In this document: positions 54,801 through 64,000 of the stretch, piece by piece | Layout: each line of letters starts with the position of its first letter | Numbering within the stretch: position 1 is the stretch's first letter | NCBI GenBank assembly: GCA_014529385.2 | Contig: CM043963.1 | Span: 63,720,969-63,784,968 of the forward strand | DNA from: Adiantum capillus-veneris | Lineage: Eukaryota > Streptophyta > Polypodiopsida > Polypodiales > Pteridaceae | Length of the DNA stretch: 64,000 bases | Direction of reading: 5' to 3' | The notes under the pieces: model-generated | Databases searched by the model: none | What the model was told of the DNA's origin: nothing | The model's input: the letters and a program-made list of their open reading frames with translations, nothing else | Made by a program: the position numbers and the translations under genes

Positions 54801-55190
54801 TTAGGACTAAGTAACACGGGGTCTTAAATGAAGACAGCATCATGGGATCCACGGCGAGCAGCTACGCGTACAAAAGCAGAGGTAAGCTCGGCCATCTGAT
54901 TTTAAACTGACGTGTCCGAGTTTACATTTTCTGTCTTAGTTTACTTTTCCCCATAGAAGTTTAGATTATATAGTTTATTTCTCGCATTTTTGACACCGAA
55001 ATGCAGGCGCATGCGTGGTTAGCTCGCCATGCTGCTGTGGCCAAGGTGGTGGGTTCGACTCGCCAAGCGCCGTTGACTTGCATTTTTGTTGGACATCCAT
55101 CTCCCTCGAGATTTGTGCGTGCCATGCCCGCCGTCGATCCCATGACGGGGTCTTCATTAAAGATCGTGTGTTCCTTAAGTCATGTGGCCA
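54801..55190 (+). repeat. SINE-like unit, copy 1
   Basis: It begins AGGACTAAGTAACACGG and contains an A box (GTGGTTAGCTCG, 55,017) and B box (GGGTTCGACTC, 55,053), then TTTTTGTTGGACAT, CTCGAGATTTGTGC and CCGTCGATCCCATGACGGG. The same order occurs at 55,745-56,150. The boxes lie about 215 bp inside the shared segment, so the transcribed part may start near 55,010. Confidence 0.55.
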
Positions 55191-55744
55191 AGGTCGCTTG
55201 GTTGCACGCAAATCCATAACTCAAGACTTTGGATGTGACCTATAGATTAAAAGACTGAAGACTTTGGATGTGACTTGTAAAGATCCATCTTGGCTTTTCT
55301 TCTCACTTCTTTTGTCAAATAATAGCATTTCAATACCTTTTTAGGGTATGCCCACACATGGAGGAAGTAATTGTTTTGAGTTAAACCCCCTCCCGTAAGC
55401 CCTCCAATATTCAGCAAAAATCGTTTTTCCAAACATACAAAATTTCTTTTTTTATATTTTTATGAGGAAATTTCATAAAATTAAGTTATTTTTCTATATT
55501 TTTACACTATTCTTCTCAATTTTTTGCAAATTGTCTCCTTTTTCCTTGCCCTCAATCGGCATTTTTTAGATTGAAAACCGCACGATATTAAGTTGAGACA
55601 CATTTTTTTCGAACATTGCTCAAAGAGTTAAAGTTGATATTACCCTCGTTTTCTTGCACATGTGTGAGAGAAATGCCATCACATCAATCACTTCATCGCT
55701 TGTCTTTTTATTGCCCCCAACATTTGGGGGGCACCTTATCACCC
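55191..55744. other. AT-rich spacer between SINE-like copies
   Basis: A short direct repeat (AAGACTTTGGATGTGACCTAT and AAGACTTTGGATGTGACTTGT, 55,221 and 55,259) is present. No gene seen. Confidence 0.5.
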
Positions 55745-56150
55745 TCAGGACTAAGTAACACCCATATCTAAGAGGGGGAGGCAATGGGATCAAAGGCAGA
55801 GAAGCTCACGTGCCAAAGTCGAGAAGATCACAATCGTAAAAATCAAATCGAAAACTAAACCTGGACAGCCTTGGAAATGCATTTTATTTTATAATATAAT
55901 GTTGTAAAAACTGTTGTGGATACACAATGCATGCGCGGGTGAGGTGGTTAGCCTATGTGACTCTAAACTGAGATGGCCAGGTCCTGGGATCAAATCGCCC
56001 CGCCGCGCCTCCTTTTTTTCTGTTGGCCATTTTTAATGCGCCTCGCCTTTTTGACGACACGCCTTGTTTTTTCCGCTGGCCAGGTTTAGTGCATCTCGAG
56101 ATTCCGCCCCGCAGCCCTGACTGTCGATCCCATTACTCCACCCCGCATTT
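55745..56150 (+). repeat. SINE-like unit, copy 2
   Basis: It begins AGGACTAAGTAACACCC, with A box GTGGTTAGCCTA (55,945), decayed B box GGGATCAAATCGC (55,986), then TTTTTCTGTTGGCCAT, CTCGAGATTCCGCC and CTGTCGATCCCATTAC. Same orientation as copy 1, about 940 bp apart and considerably diverged. Confidence 0.55.
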
Positions 56151-56434
56151 GATATGGGTGTCACTTAGTCTCAAGGCCTTACCACCACACATTCACACAA
56201 CACTCTACAGTCTACCACCATGGTGTGCATTATGACACCGGTGTTCGCCCTACTGACCTATCTCAAATCTCACAAAACACTTCCCCGTCGTTGATTCCCT
56301 CACCGCCCCCTCTTAACTGCCTTGTGTAACTTAGTCTCCAAGGTCGACCTAGGCTTGATTCCTCATCCAATTTTTTGGCCCTCGCCTAGGACTTCTACTC
56401 ATATCAATCAATGCATGTCCGGTAAATTCTATCA
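56151..56434. other. No recognisable gene
   Basis: Mixed-composition spacer between the SINE-like unit and the MITE. Confidence 0.5.
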
Positions 56435-56441
56435 TATTTTT
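56435..56441. repeat. Putative target duplication TATTTTT of the MITE (left)
   Basis: Repeated at 56,899-56,905. AT-rich, so moderate weight. Confidence 0.55.
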
Positions 56442-56898
56442 AAGGGAAATTACCAAAATACCTCTCTAATTTGTGGAAATTCCCAAAATATCCCCCAAAT
56501 TTCAAAAATTCCCAAAATACCCTTGTATCTATTTTTGTTGGATTGCTCAAGATTTTTTAATTTGTATTCCTTTTTTACAATTGAGATGCTTTTTTGAGTG
56601 ATTAAAACGTAATTTTTCACAAATTACTTTGCAAAGAAAGGCAATTATGTTAAAAATAACGAAGCAATTCATCTCCAAAATGTGTATAACCAACTCAAAT
56701 TCTACTTTTAGCATCTTGTATTGTTAGACAATCAGTCTTCTTATGGAAAGCAAAAACTTTTTTTATTTTTGGAAATATTTAACCTCACAACCAGGGGTAT
56801 TTTGGAAATTATGGATAACATTTTAGGAATTTATGACAAAATATTGGGGGTATTTTGGGAATTTCCACAAATTAGAGGGGTATTTTGGTAATTTTTCC
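56442..56898. mobile_element. MITE with long terminal inverted repeats
   Basis: The left end AAGGGAAATTACCAAAATAC continues CTCTCTAATTTGTGGAAATT. The right end is its inverse (AATTTCCACAAATTAGAGGG then TATTTTGGTAATTTTTCC). The arms match over about 50 bp and more loosely to about 85 bp. Total 457 bp with no coding capacity. The size, AT-richness and long arms fit a foldback MITE, possibly Mutator-derived. Superfamily uncertain. Confidence 0.75.
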
Positions 56899-56927
56899 TA
56901 TTTTTTGTTAAAGTTCGGATACCCGCC

Positions 56928-56983
56928 GGTCTCAAACCTCGGACTTCATGCACAACACCACACTTACCTTTACCACTAGGTCA
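56928..56983 (-). repeat. tRNA-like SINE head
   Basis: The minus strand has TGACCTAGTGGTAAAGG (A box) and, after 26 bases, GAGGTTTGAGACC (B box). The layout resembles that at 46.7 kb, and A boxes with TAGTGGTNA are typical of plant SINEs. Confidence 0.5.
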
Positions 56984-57117
56984 ATGACAAAGGTACGACC
57001 CAATGTGTAATCACATAACCATTCACCTTGCATCTACTAACATAATATGGCGAAAGGGCTTCCCTTTACACGTGTCGCAATCTGCAACCTGAAGGCTAAT
57101 TCACTACAACAAAAAAA

Positions 57118-57290
57118 GGTGTTATCGACGTATATAGCGACGCTTAACGTCGCTACATGCGTCCCTGTGAAACTGTTGCAAAGAGCGTCGTTATAAGCGT
57201 GGAAAGGGTTTATTGGCGACGCAGATAGTGACGCGTATATAAACGCATTTATAGACGCAGATAGCGACGCGGATATCGACGACCATAACA
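57118..57290. repeat. Subterminal repeats of the CACTA element
   Basis: Words such as TAGCGACGC, AACGTCGCTA, AGATAGCGACGCGGATA and AGATAGTGACGCGTATA recur on both strands within 170 bp. TNPA-like proteins bind such subterminal repeats in this superfamily. Confidence 0.75.
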
Positions 57291-57474
57291 GAGAAAAAAT
57301 TTCTTGGGCAAAGGGCAGGTAGCCTGGCATGTTCCTAGTGAAAAGATGGACACAGCCACCACAGTCAGTCTTCCTGCCCTCTGCCCAAGAAAGCGAGAAG
57401 CACCAAAATCAACCATGCTCCCGCAGAAATTTTAGCAGAGTTCCCTTCGTTTTTACATAAACTTTTCAAAAAAA

Positions 57475-57990
57475 ACCATATCATGTATACGCCTCCTACA
57501 TGCTATCCATGTAGGATCTCACATGAGATTTAAGGCCAATGACCATAACGAACCATAACCATAACTTAAAAGCATAACCATAACCATAACTTAAAACCAT
57601 ATCATGTATACGCCTCCTACATGCTATCCATGTAGGATCTCACATAAGATTTAAGGCCAATGACCATAACGAACCATAACCATAACTTAAAAACATAACC
57701 ATAACGAACCATAACCATAACTTAAAAGCATAACCATAACCGACCATAACCACTTTGATTAAAACCATAATGCAGATAACCATAACCATAAACAAAATTA
57801 ACAAAAACCATAAGCATAACCAAAAAGTTAAACATAACCATAAACAAAACCTGAACCATAACTATGTCTATACAAGAATAGGAGAAATAACCATGTCTAT
57901 ACAATGACAATGACAATAACCATAACCATAAGAAAAACAATAACTGTCTGAACAATAATCATAACCATATATATATGTCTATACAAAAAA
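57475..57990. repeat. 121-bp tandem duplication and CCATAA minisatellite in the CACTA element
   Basis: A unit with TCATGTATACGCCTCCTACA starts at 57,481 and again at 57,602. It is followed by many ACCATAACC/ACCATAACTTAAAA repeats up to about 57,990. Confidence 0.85.
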
Positions 57991-58164
57991 GAGACACAGA
58001 AGCGTGTCTGTGTCTCACAAAGCATATATATGAAATCCGGTCCACTGATGACTAGGCGTCACAACCTGCACATAGGACAACTCACAAAATTAGTATTGAT
58101 ATTACTTCACATATACTTACTTAATTAAATCAACTCACACATATTAACGTCTCACCTCAAGCGA

Positions 58165-58277
58165 TCAGCGAGACTGTAAGGCCTCCCAGTCTACAGGCTC
58201 TCCTGAAGCATCAAGATCATTCAATACTTCATAGATACCTCTGCGATATCCATCTGACTCCTCTTGACGCGTCAGGG
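58165..58277 (-). pseudogene. Probable last exon of the CACTA transposase
   Basis: The minus-strand frame ALTRQEESDGYRRGIYEVLN, then DLDASGEPVDWEALQSR, ends at a TGA at 58,165. An AG acceptor (CATTGAG) precedes it. The phase to the previous exon could not be confirmed. Confidence 0.4.
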
Positions 58278-58381
58278 CTCAATGCATCGCAAGATTCTGC
58301 GTTTATACAAAAATCAAAGTAATAAGAATACATGATTCATCGCATTTTAAAAAATGCCATAGTTAAGATTGGATTAGAAAC

Positions 58382-59092
58382 TCACAAACTCATAACGAAA
58401 GGTGTCGAAGCCTCCGCTGCCAAGATGAGATGTCCCCTGGTCATCTGTCGTATCTGCGCGGCCTCACGCTGCTGTCTGAACCGCGTGTCCGCTGTCCGCT
58501 CATCCTCCTTGATCTGTAGCCACGTCTCGTGTGGGATGCCCGAAGGCTTCGACGAGCCGGTCCTGAAAACCTTCCGAGCTGCATCTCGTCGATGTTTCAC
58601 GGTGTCCCGTGCAACACCCTTGATCCACCTCCTCGGAACAACGTTTGAACCCGGAGCAAGCTGGTACTCTCTCAGGATGGTCTCCACTTTGTAAGTGACT
58701 TTGTCCTTTTTCTGCTCACCCCAAGATGTCAGAATGCTGGTCGAAAACTGTAGCTCCGCGAGCTGGCGAATCCGCTGTCTCATCTCAGTCCCGACTCTAT
58801 CCATGTCAACAGAACCATCCGCCCGTACAGTATAGAGCTTGGAGGCACTAGGATCGTGTGCCTCCCAAGGTGTCCGAGGTGTGCCAAGAGGTGTGTCAAG
58901 AGGTGTGCCTGGGTAGGATGGGGGTCGTGAGCGAGGAGGGTCTGAAATCTTGTATATGCAGGTCCGCACTTCCTCCGTTAAACACCCCTTGATCGCAATT
59001 GGAAGAATGAATTGCAAGAACTTATGCCAGTCGTGCAATTTCAGTCCTGACAGTTGATCGTCACAGGTGAATGCTGTCTTGAGACATCGCAT
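58382..59092 (-). CDS. CACTA transposase C-terminal part
   Basis: It starts in TNP2-like sequence (LSGLKLHDWHKFLQFILPIA), passes a Pro/Thr-rich linker (PPRSRPPSYPGTPLDTPLGT) and ends with WGEQKKDKVTYKVETILREY, PGSNVVPRRWIKG and SKPSGIPHETWLQIKEDERT. The last part resembles the DNA-binding (Transposase_24 or TNPA-like) region often fused or adjacent in CACTA elements; that assignment is tentative. The frame is open for 236 codons. It lies downstream of the catalytic region on the same strand. Confidence 0.6.
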   Translation of the reverse strand: MRCLKTAFTCDDQLSGLKLHDWHKFLQFILPIAIKGCLTEEVRTCIYKISDPPRSRPPSYPGTPLDTPLGTPRTPWEAHDPSASKLYTVRADGSVDMDRVGTEMRQRIRQLAELQFSTSILTSWGEQKKDKVTYKVETILREYQLAPGSNVVPRRWIKGVARDTVKHRRDAARKVFRTGSSKPSGIPHETWLQIKEDERTADTRFRQQREAAQIRQMTRGHLILAAEASTPFVMSL

Positions 59093-59233
59093 ATATCATG
59101 TTGGCGTCCTGAACTCTGAAATCATCCTTTTAACTTTTCGCTCTTCGTTTTTTAGCAATACCCATGGCGCTCTTGAAATTTTTGTTTGGCCAACTGCATT
59201 GGTGAAAGGCCACAGCTCTAGCATCTTTCCAAC

Positions 59234-59737
59234 TCACTGCAAATATCCCATGATTGTCTTCCAGAGGAGCTCTCCCACATTCTTGAATATATGCATTGGA
59301 TCCAGCAAATGGTTAATTAGTAGATCACCCCAGTACGACAATGTATGGAGAATGGACAAACGTTTCATTCCTGGAACAAGTTGCCCCTCATGTTGCTCCC
59401 ATCGGTGACGCCACTCTTGTACATGCATAGGACGACATTCGACGCGACCAAGCTGACCTGTGCACAAGTGATGGCCATTTGGAAGATAACGGTGGTGGCC
59501 TTGATAAATTGTCTTTCGAAGAGAGGCAGAATAGCGCACATCCAAAGACTGCCCGCAAATTGGACATGCATTGTATCTCGAAGTTGTTAGCCCTGCATAT
59601 ATTAAAGCATGAATCAAGCCAAGCCAAAGTACTTGCGAATAGCAAGAATTTTGTAAATCAAGAACCATTACCAGAAGCTTCTCTGTATCCTGGCCAATCA
59701 TGCATAGTCCACATAAGAAGTCCATGGATCCTTGCAT
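59234..59737 (-). CDS. CACTA TNP2 transposase, middle part
   Basis: The zinc-like motif YNACPICGQSLD is followed by ASLRKTIYQGHHRYLPNGHH and LSYWGDLLINHLLDPMHIFK (NHLLDPMH), all characteristic of TNP2 of En/Spm-type elements. The sequence LVMVLDLQNSCYSQVLWLGL near the start may be an unspliced intron (GTAATGG to ATATGCAG). The frame ends at 59,234. Transposase would act in the nucleus on the element ends. Confidence 0.8.
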   Translation of the reverse strand: MQGSMDFLCGLCMIGQDTEKLLVMVLDLQNSCYSQVLWLGLIHALIYAGLTTSRYNACPICGQSLDVRYSASLRKTIYQGHHRYLPNGHHLCTGQLGRVECRPMHVQEWRHRWEQHEGQLVPGMKRLSILHTLSYWGDLLINHLLDPMHIFKNVGELLWKTIMGYLQ

Positions 59738-59738
59738 G

Positions 59739-60411
59739 CTACTGTCCTACTGGTTCAACCGCATCTGCTATGTCGATCCCATGCCATAACTCCTGGAGAT
59801 CGTCAACTAGTGGAGCTAGATAAACATCCATGTTTTTTGCCTTGAACTTACCAGGTACAATTAAGCTTAATATCAAATGACCCTTCTTGATGACAAGCCA
59901 CGGCGGGAGGTTGTAATTGATAAGGCACACAGGCCAAGTGCTCCATGACGAGCTTCTCAAGCCAAATGGATTGACTCCATCCATTGACATGCCCAAAAGC
60001 AAATTGCGTGTTTCACTCTTAAAATGTGGCCAGGTATCTTCAATGTACCTCCAGACCTTTGAATCAGCAGGCACCCTAAATGTTGCGTCAGTGGATCTAT
60101 TCGTAGAATGCCACCGCATCAACTTTGCAATGGAACCACAATGAAACATGCTTTTTATCCTAAGAATAATAGGGAAATGCCGCAACACTTTAGCTGGCAC
60201 TGTCTCGCCAACTGCATCTTGTTTGTAGCGCATTGCTTCGCACTTAGGACACGACAGACAATCTGCAAATTCATTGCGAAAAAGAATGCAATCATTTGGA
60301 CATGCATGAATCTTGTTGTAGTCCAAGCCAACTGAGGTCAATAGTTGCTTTGCGTCTGGCCTGGAGGGAGACATTTCATTGCCAGCTGAGAGAAATTGCT
60401 CCCGCAACAAC
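59739..60411 (-). CDS. CACTA TNP2 transposase, main N-terminal domain (exon 2)
   Basis: After an acceptor AAACAG at 60,412 the protein reads LLREQFLSAGNEMSPSRPDA, YNKIHACPNDCILFRNEFAD, SCPKCEAMRYKQ, then RNLLLGMSMDGVNPFGLRSS and WPVCLINYNLPPWLVIKKGH. These are hallmark TNP2 (Transposase_21) blocks, including the DGVNPFG motif. It ends near YLAPLVDDLQELWHGIDIAD. No internal stop in 224 codons. A further intron probably follows 59,760. Confidence 0.88.
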
Positions 60412-60492
60412 CTGTTTAAGCCACATTAAATTGAAAATCTCTCCAAGCACGTCACCGTTGCAATCGGAAAATCTCTTTTGTAAATTACGTAC
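60412..60492 (-). other. Predicted intron of the CACTA transposase
   Basis: 81 nt on the minus strand, donor TTTAG/GTACGTAA and acceptor CTTAAACAG/G. It joins VTALFR in phase with LLREQFLSAGNE, matching the family's usual junction. Confidence 0.7.
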
Positions 60493-60785
60493 CTAAACAA
60501 AGCAGTGACGCTTGCATCTGACCACCCGTACACTGACTGAAGATTCAAAAACGCCAGACGAGTACGAAGCGTCAATATTTTGGCGCCTTCATAAATTGGT
60601 TGACATGCCAACTTCCTCAACATGTCTTCAGAAGATAGGCGCACGGCTTCTGATGCTGCTTCGTTAGCGTTCTCCTCGCTTGTCTGGAAGAAGTCATCCA
60701 GCATCTCCTCCATGCCGTCGTCTTCTGTCTGTAAGTCCTTTTCTACTTCCATCCTTGGCTCTATATTGATCGGACCTTCACGCAT
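60493..60785 (-). CDS. CACTA TNP2 transposase, exon 1
   Basis: From ATG at 60,785 the protein begins MREGPINIEPRMEVEKDLQT, has an acidic segment and then ILTLRTRLAFLNLQSVYGWS with DASVTALFR, a normal TNP2 N-terminus. A (CT)n run at 60,796-60,824 lies directly upstream. Confidence 0.75.
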
Positions 60786-60789
60786 AATC

Positions 60790-60795
<6 letters not shown>

Positions 60796-60824
<29 letters not shown>
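60796..60824. repeat. (CT)n microsatellite
   Basis: About 29 bp of CT in front of the transposase start on the minus strand (GA in transcript sense). Confidence 0.95.
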
Positions 60825-60826
<2 letters not shown>

Positions 60827-61340
60827 ATGTAGGTGCTATGTCGCGAAAATCAATGCCCGTTTCATAGGAGTCGTATCGTAGATTCTATACGATTTCTTTA
60901 GCAAACTCTCCGTACTTGTGCACATGCATGCTCATTACATATCCTACCCTTGCGCAGAATTTGATACTTGCAGAGCGTGCACGAGCATGCAATCTTTTCC
61001 TCCATGTTAGTTGATGACGTTGCCATCTACAATGATTGTGAATGTTGTTTTAACATATATACTCCTCACAATGTAAACTACCTCGCATTCTCTAGTCTTG
61101 CCCAATCTCCGTACACCTCTGTCCAGAGGTGTACGGAGATCAGGACCACCAGGTCAAAATCTCGTCTTTATTGATCAAATCCTATATGGGTAGACACATA
61201 CGTGCACTCCTAGGTGTACATGGCAATGCATGTAGCGGGCAAAACCCCTTTGCCTCTTTTAGTTCCACAGTTTCTTCTAGAGGGAGAGAGAGAGAGATAG
61301 AGAGAGTTTCTGTTCTTTTCACACATGCAATTGGTCAGCC
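60825..61340. other. Spacer between CACTA transposase and LINE
   Basis: No gene seen. It holds the perfect hairpin at 61,105-61,140. The right terminus of the CACTA element would be expected around here but was not found. Confidence 0.5.
61105..61140. repeat. Perfect 16-bp stem, 4-base loop hairpin
   Basis: Left arm ATCTCCGTACACCTCT, loop GTCC, right arm the exact complement. No target duplication or coding context was identified. Confidence 0.9.
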
Positions 61341-61417
61341 AACCTAACTCTTTCTCTCTCTCTTTCTCTATCTACTATCTCTCTCTATCTATCTATCTCT
61401 GTAGCTATCTCTAGTTG

Positions 61418-61463
<46 letters not shown>

Positions 61464-61475
61464 CTATCTCTCTCT
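61341..61475. repeat. CT-rich microsatellite before the LINE ORF
   Basis: Interrupted (CT)n, (CTAT)n and CTACTATCTCTCTCTA repeated twice. It lies immediately upstream of the LINE frame and may mark the 5' junction of the LINE. Confidence 0.85.
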
Positions 61476-61487
61476 ACCTATGAGACC

Positions 61488-64000
61488 GAGTTACAATTGA
61501 AAATATGCTTTTGGAATTGTAATGGATACCCATGGAATGCGGGGGTTGGCATTGATGAACTAACAAGCAAAGCCGATGTTGTACTTCTTGTTGAAACTTG
61601 GGAGCATGATACACAAAGGATTAACGGCTTGGAGGATTACAATGTACATTCATTGATGTGGTCAAAGAATCTCAAGCAACGAAGAGGACAAGGAGGGTTA
61701 GCATGTATGGTTAAGAAAGGATTGGAAGATTTTGTATCAATTGTGAAAGATGACAAGTACAAACGTTATGTATGGCTGAAAATTATGACACCAAAAAGAG
61801 CACCCATTTTTGTAGCCGGTTGCTACATTCCTCATCATGATTCTCCCTTTTATGCTTGCATGGATAGAGATCAACCATTTTCTGATTTGGAAGAGGACAT
61901 TGCTTATTTCAAAGGTGAAGGTGATGTTATTGTATTTGGGGATATGAATGCTCGCACAAAAACATTGCAACATGATACTCAACAATTTGATATGCCATAC
62001 ATTTCAAGGGAGTTGGAGGAAGTTCACTTGTATGATCATACTTCAATGGATGAGAAAGAGCCGGATCACTATGGAAAGTTACTTTTACACATGTGTAATA
62101 GCACGGGTATGCTCATTGCCAATGGTGTATCTTTGTGGAGTGGAACCAATGGATTTACATGTAGGAGACATAATGGGGATAGGGTGATTGACTATATGCT
62201 ACTCTCTGAAGCCATCATGTATCGCATAAAGAGTTTTATGTTTGGTCAATGGACCCCGGAATCCGACCATCGCACCTTATGTATTGACCTTTCATGTGGA
62301 GAAGCAACTAAGCACGATAATCTCAGCCAAAGGAAAGAGAAGTTATCACTATGTATGGATTTCAAACGGGCACCAATGTACATTGAAATGGTTGAGCAAA
62401 AATTATGGATGACAAAGCTTCAATGTGATGCACCATTGGAAACTAAATGGGAAGCTTTCAAGAAAGCTATTTGTTCTTGTGCGGAAGAATGCTTTGCCAT
62501 AAAGCATCTCCATGGTATCAACAAAGATAGATCACGCAAAAGGTGGTTTGATAAAGAATGTCAAGATGCTCGAAAGTCCTTGATAAAGCTTGATGCAACT
62601 ATGGACAAAGACAACTATCAAAGTCATTTGCATACATACAAGGCATTGATTCAAAAGAAGAGAAGAAGATGGGAAGTAAAGCAACAAGAATTTCAAGTCC
62701 AAGAAAAGGCACATGCATGTGGAAGATTTTGGAGAAACTTGAGAGGCAAGCGGGTTGAGAATTTTGGTAACTTGAGTCTAGTGGATATGTACACACATTG
62801 TAGGCAATTATATGAGCAAGAAAATACTGAGAAAATGCCATTTTATGGTTCACTCCCATGTATGCCGTCTTTTTTTACTATTGAGGATGTATGCTGTGGG
62901 CTTGAAAAGTTGGCCACTCGCAAAGCGGGAGATCTTCAAGGTATCAAGCCGGAGATGATCAAATGGACGGGAGATTTTACCCATGAGTGGATGTGTGATA
63001 TGTTCAACCTTGCACTTCAACATGGTATACCTTATGATTGGAGTACTAATTGGGTTAAGCCTTTGCATAAAGGAGGGGATGTAAAGAATGTAAGCAACTA
63101 CCGGACTATAATGATTGGGTCTCTTATGGCAAAGTTATTTGGGTGCATAATGGAGATGAAATTGAGTGATTGGGCTGAAGAGAATGGCAAGCGTGCAAAG
63201 GGACAAGCGGGTTTTCGTCGATGCCATAGAACCATTGATCATCTTGTCACTCTTCGTGTTCTCATGGAGGAAAGTCGGTTGAAAGGCAAGCGATTGTATT
63301 GTTGTTTTGTGGACTTTAAGAAAGCCTTTGATATGATTCCACGTAACAATTTGTGGAGAAGGATGGAAGAACTCCAAGTGCCAAGTGAGTTTATGCTTGC
63401 GGTTTTTCGAATCTATGAGAGGGTGATTTGTCAATTGCGCATGGGAAGAGAAATTTCAGAAATTTTTGTAAGCACTATTGGGGTTAAACAAGGATGTCCA
63501 TTGTCACCAACTCTCTTTGGTCTATGCATCGATCAATTGGAACAAGTGGTACTTGACTTTATGCAAGAAGAAGGCATTGAAGAGGTCACTATTTGCAATG
63601 CGGTAATCATGCTTTTGTTGTATGCGGATGATGTAGTGCTTCTAGCACACACTTTAGAAGATGCACAAAAGCTTATGGTTGTCCTTGAGAACTTTTGCTT
63701 GCATAGTGGGCTGATTGTAAATGAATCCAAAACAAAGGTTATGCTTGTGAAAACCAACCATAAGGAGAAGCCATGCATTATGTACAACAACGAGACACTT
63801 GAAGTTGTTGAGAGCTTTAAGTACCTTGGCCTTGAGGTTCCATCCAATCACAAGTGGCATGAATGTGCTATGCGTCGTTTGGAAGCGGGAAAGAGAGCAT
63901 ATTATGCATTTGAGAACATGTGTAATGCAGGAAACATCAAGTGTTGGGTTCTCAAGAAGTATCTTTTTGATGCATTGGTGACACCGGTTCTTCTTTATGG
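61488..64000 (+). CDS. LINE endonuclease-reverse transcriptase, intact frame, partial at the window edge
   Basis: The frame is open with no stop from 61,488 to the window end, over 830 codons. The N-terminal AP-endonuclease has KICFWNCNG, VVLLVETWEH, VIVFGDMNART and TPESDHRTLCID, so Asn, Glu, Asp-x-Asn and Ser-Asp-His motifs are all kept. RT blocks are NWVKPLHKGGDVKNVSNYRT, GQAGFRRCHRTIDHL, CCFVDFKKAFDMIPR, VKQGCPLSPTLFGL and LLYADDVVLL (YADD, 63,621-63,632), then SFKYLGLEV. This is ORF2-type protein of a non-LTR element, which nicks target DNA and reverse transcribes in place. No in-frame ATG precedes the endonuclease start, so the true start is upstream, non-ATG, or lost by 5' truncation. 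Clade (L1- or RTE-like) unresolved. Confidence 0.92.

Larger units (their letters stand above)
57102..60785 (-). mobile_element. CACTA (En/Spm-type) DNA transposon, one end visible
   Basis: The left terminus CACTACAACAAAAAAAGG is a CACTA terminal repeat, followed by subterminal AGCGACGC/GCGTCGCT-type repeats at 57.12-57.29 kb. A TNP2-type transposase is coded on the minus strand at 58.2-60.8 kb. The matching inverted terminus is not found to the right before the LINE, so that end is missing, mutated or displaced. The right coordinate given is the transposase start, not a terminus. Confidence 0.85.

Noticed and set aside
62532..63860. Several minus-strand ORFs of 60-104 codons
   Set aside because: They are shadows opposite the open LINE frame, which has clear conserved motifs.

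Overview
The window looks like nuclear DNA of a land plant with a large, transposon-filled genome. Evidence: two Ty1/copia elements, a degenerate Ty3/gypsy element, a gag-only element with 2.9 kb LTRs, smaller nested LTR insertions, a CACTA transposon, a LINE, SINE-like tRNA-derived units, plant-type introns (GT..TTTGCAG, 80-110 nt), iMet-type primer binding sites (TGGTATCAGAGC) and long GA/CT/CA microsatellites. No rRNA, CRISPR, operon or bacterial signal is seen. The mix of lineages suggests a fern, lycophyte or gymnosperm more than a compact angiosperm genome, but this is a weak inference.

Layout. 1-3.4 kb: no recognisable gene. 3.4-16.3 kb: decayed gypsy element (gag, protease, RT, RNase H, integrase with two H2C2 modules, then an unusual second protease-like ORF), split at 10,762-14,588 by a nested non-coding LTR element with a clean 5-bp target duplication. 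16.3-18.6 kb: AT-rich flank with spaced palindromes. 18.6-23.6 kb: nearly complete copia element with a full 3' LTR but only a remnant of the 5' LTR. 23.6-26.6 kb: tandem hairpin-forming repeats, a TATA box and a spliced but unrecognised gene-like locus. 26.6-32.2 kb: second copia element on the minus strand, its gag split by a 1.77 kb TG..CA insertion (likely solo LTR). 32.2-36.6 kb: repeats and poly-G runs. 36.6-44.1 kb: complete gag-only LTR element (TR-GAG type) with TSD AAGAG. 44.1-54 kb: low-density DNA with two related coiled-coil loci, a spliced minus-strand gene, short LTR-like units with primer sites, and purine-rich repeats. 54-57 kb: SINE-like units and a MITE. 57.1-60.8 kb: CACTA element with a TNP2 transposase on the minus strand. 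61.5 kb to the right edge: a LINE whose endonuclease-reverse transcriptase frame is open for over 830 codons and runs off the window.

How it works together. Almost all recognisable coding capacity belongs to mobile elements. The LINE looks potentially functional. The gag-only element has intact termini and could be mobilised by pol proteins from elsewhere. The gypsy element and both copia elements are inactivated by stops, frameshifts or lost catalytic residues. The most interesting observation is that the gag-only element appears to carry its first gag exon inside the LTR, joined in phase by a predicted intron that spans the primer binding site. Second is the protease-like ORF placed downstream of integrase in the gypsy element.
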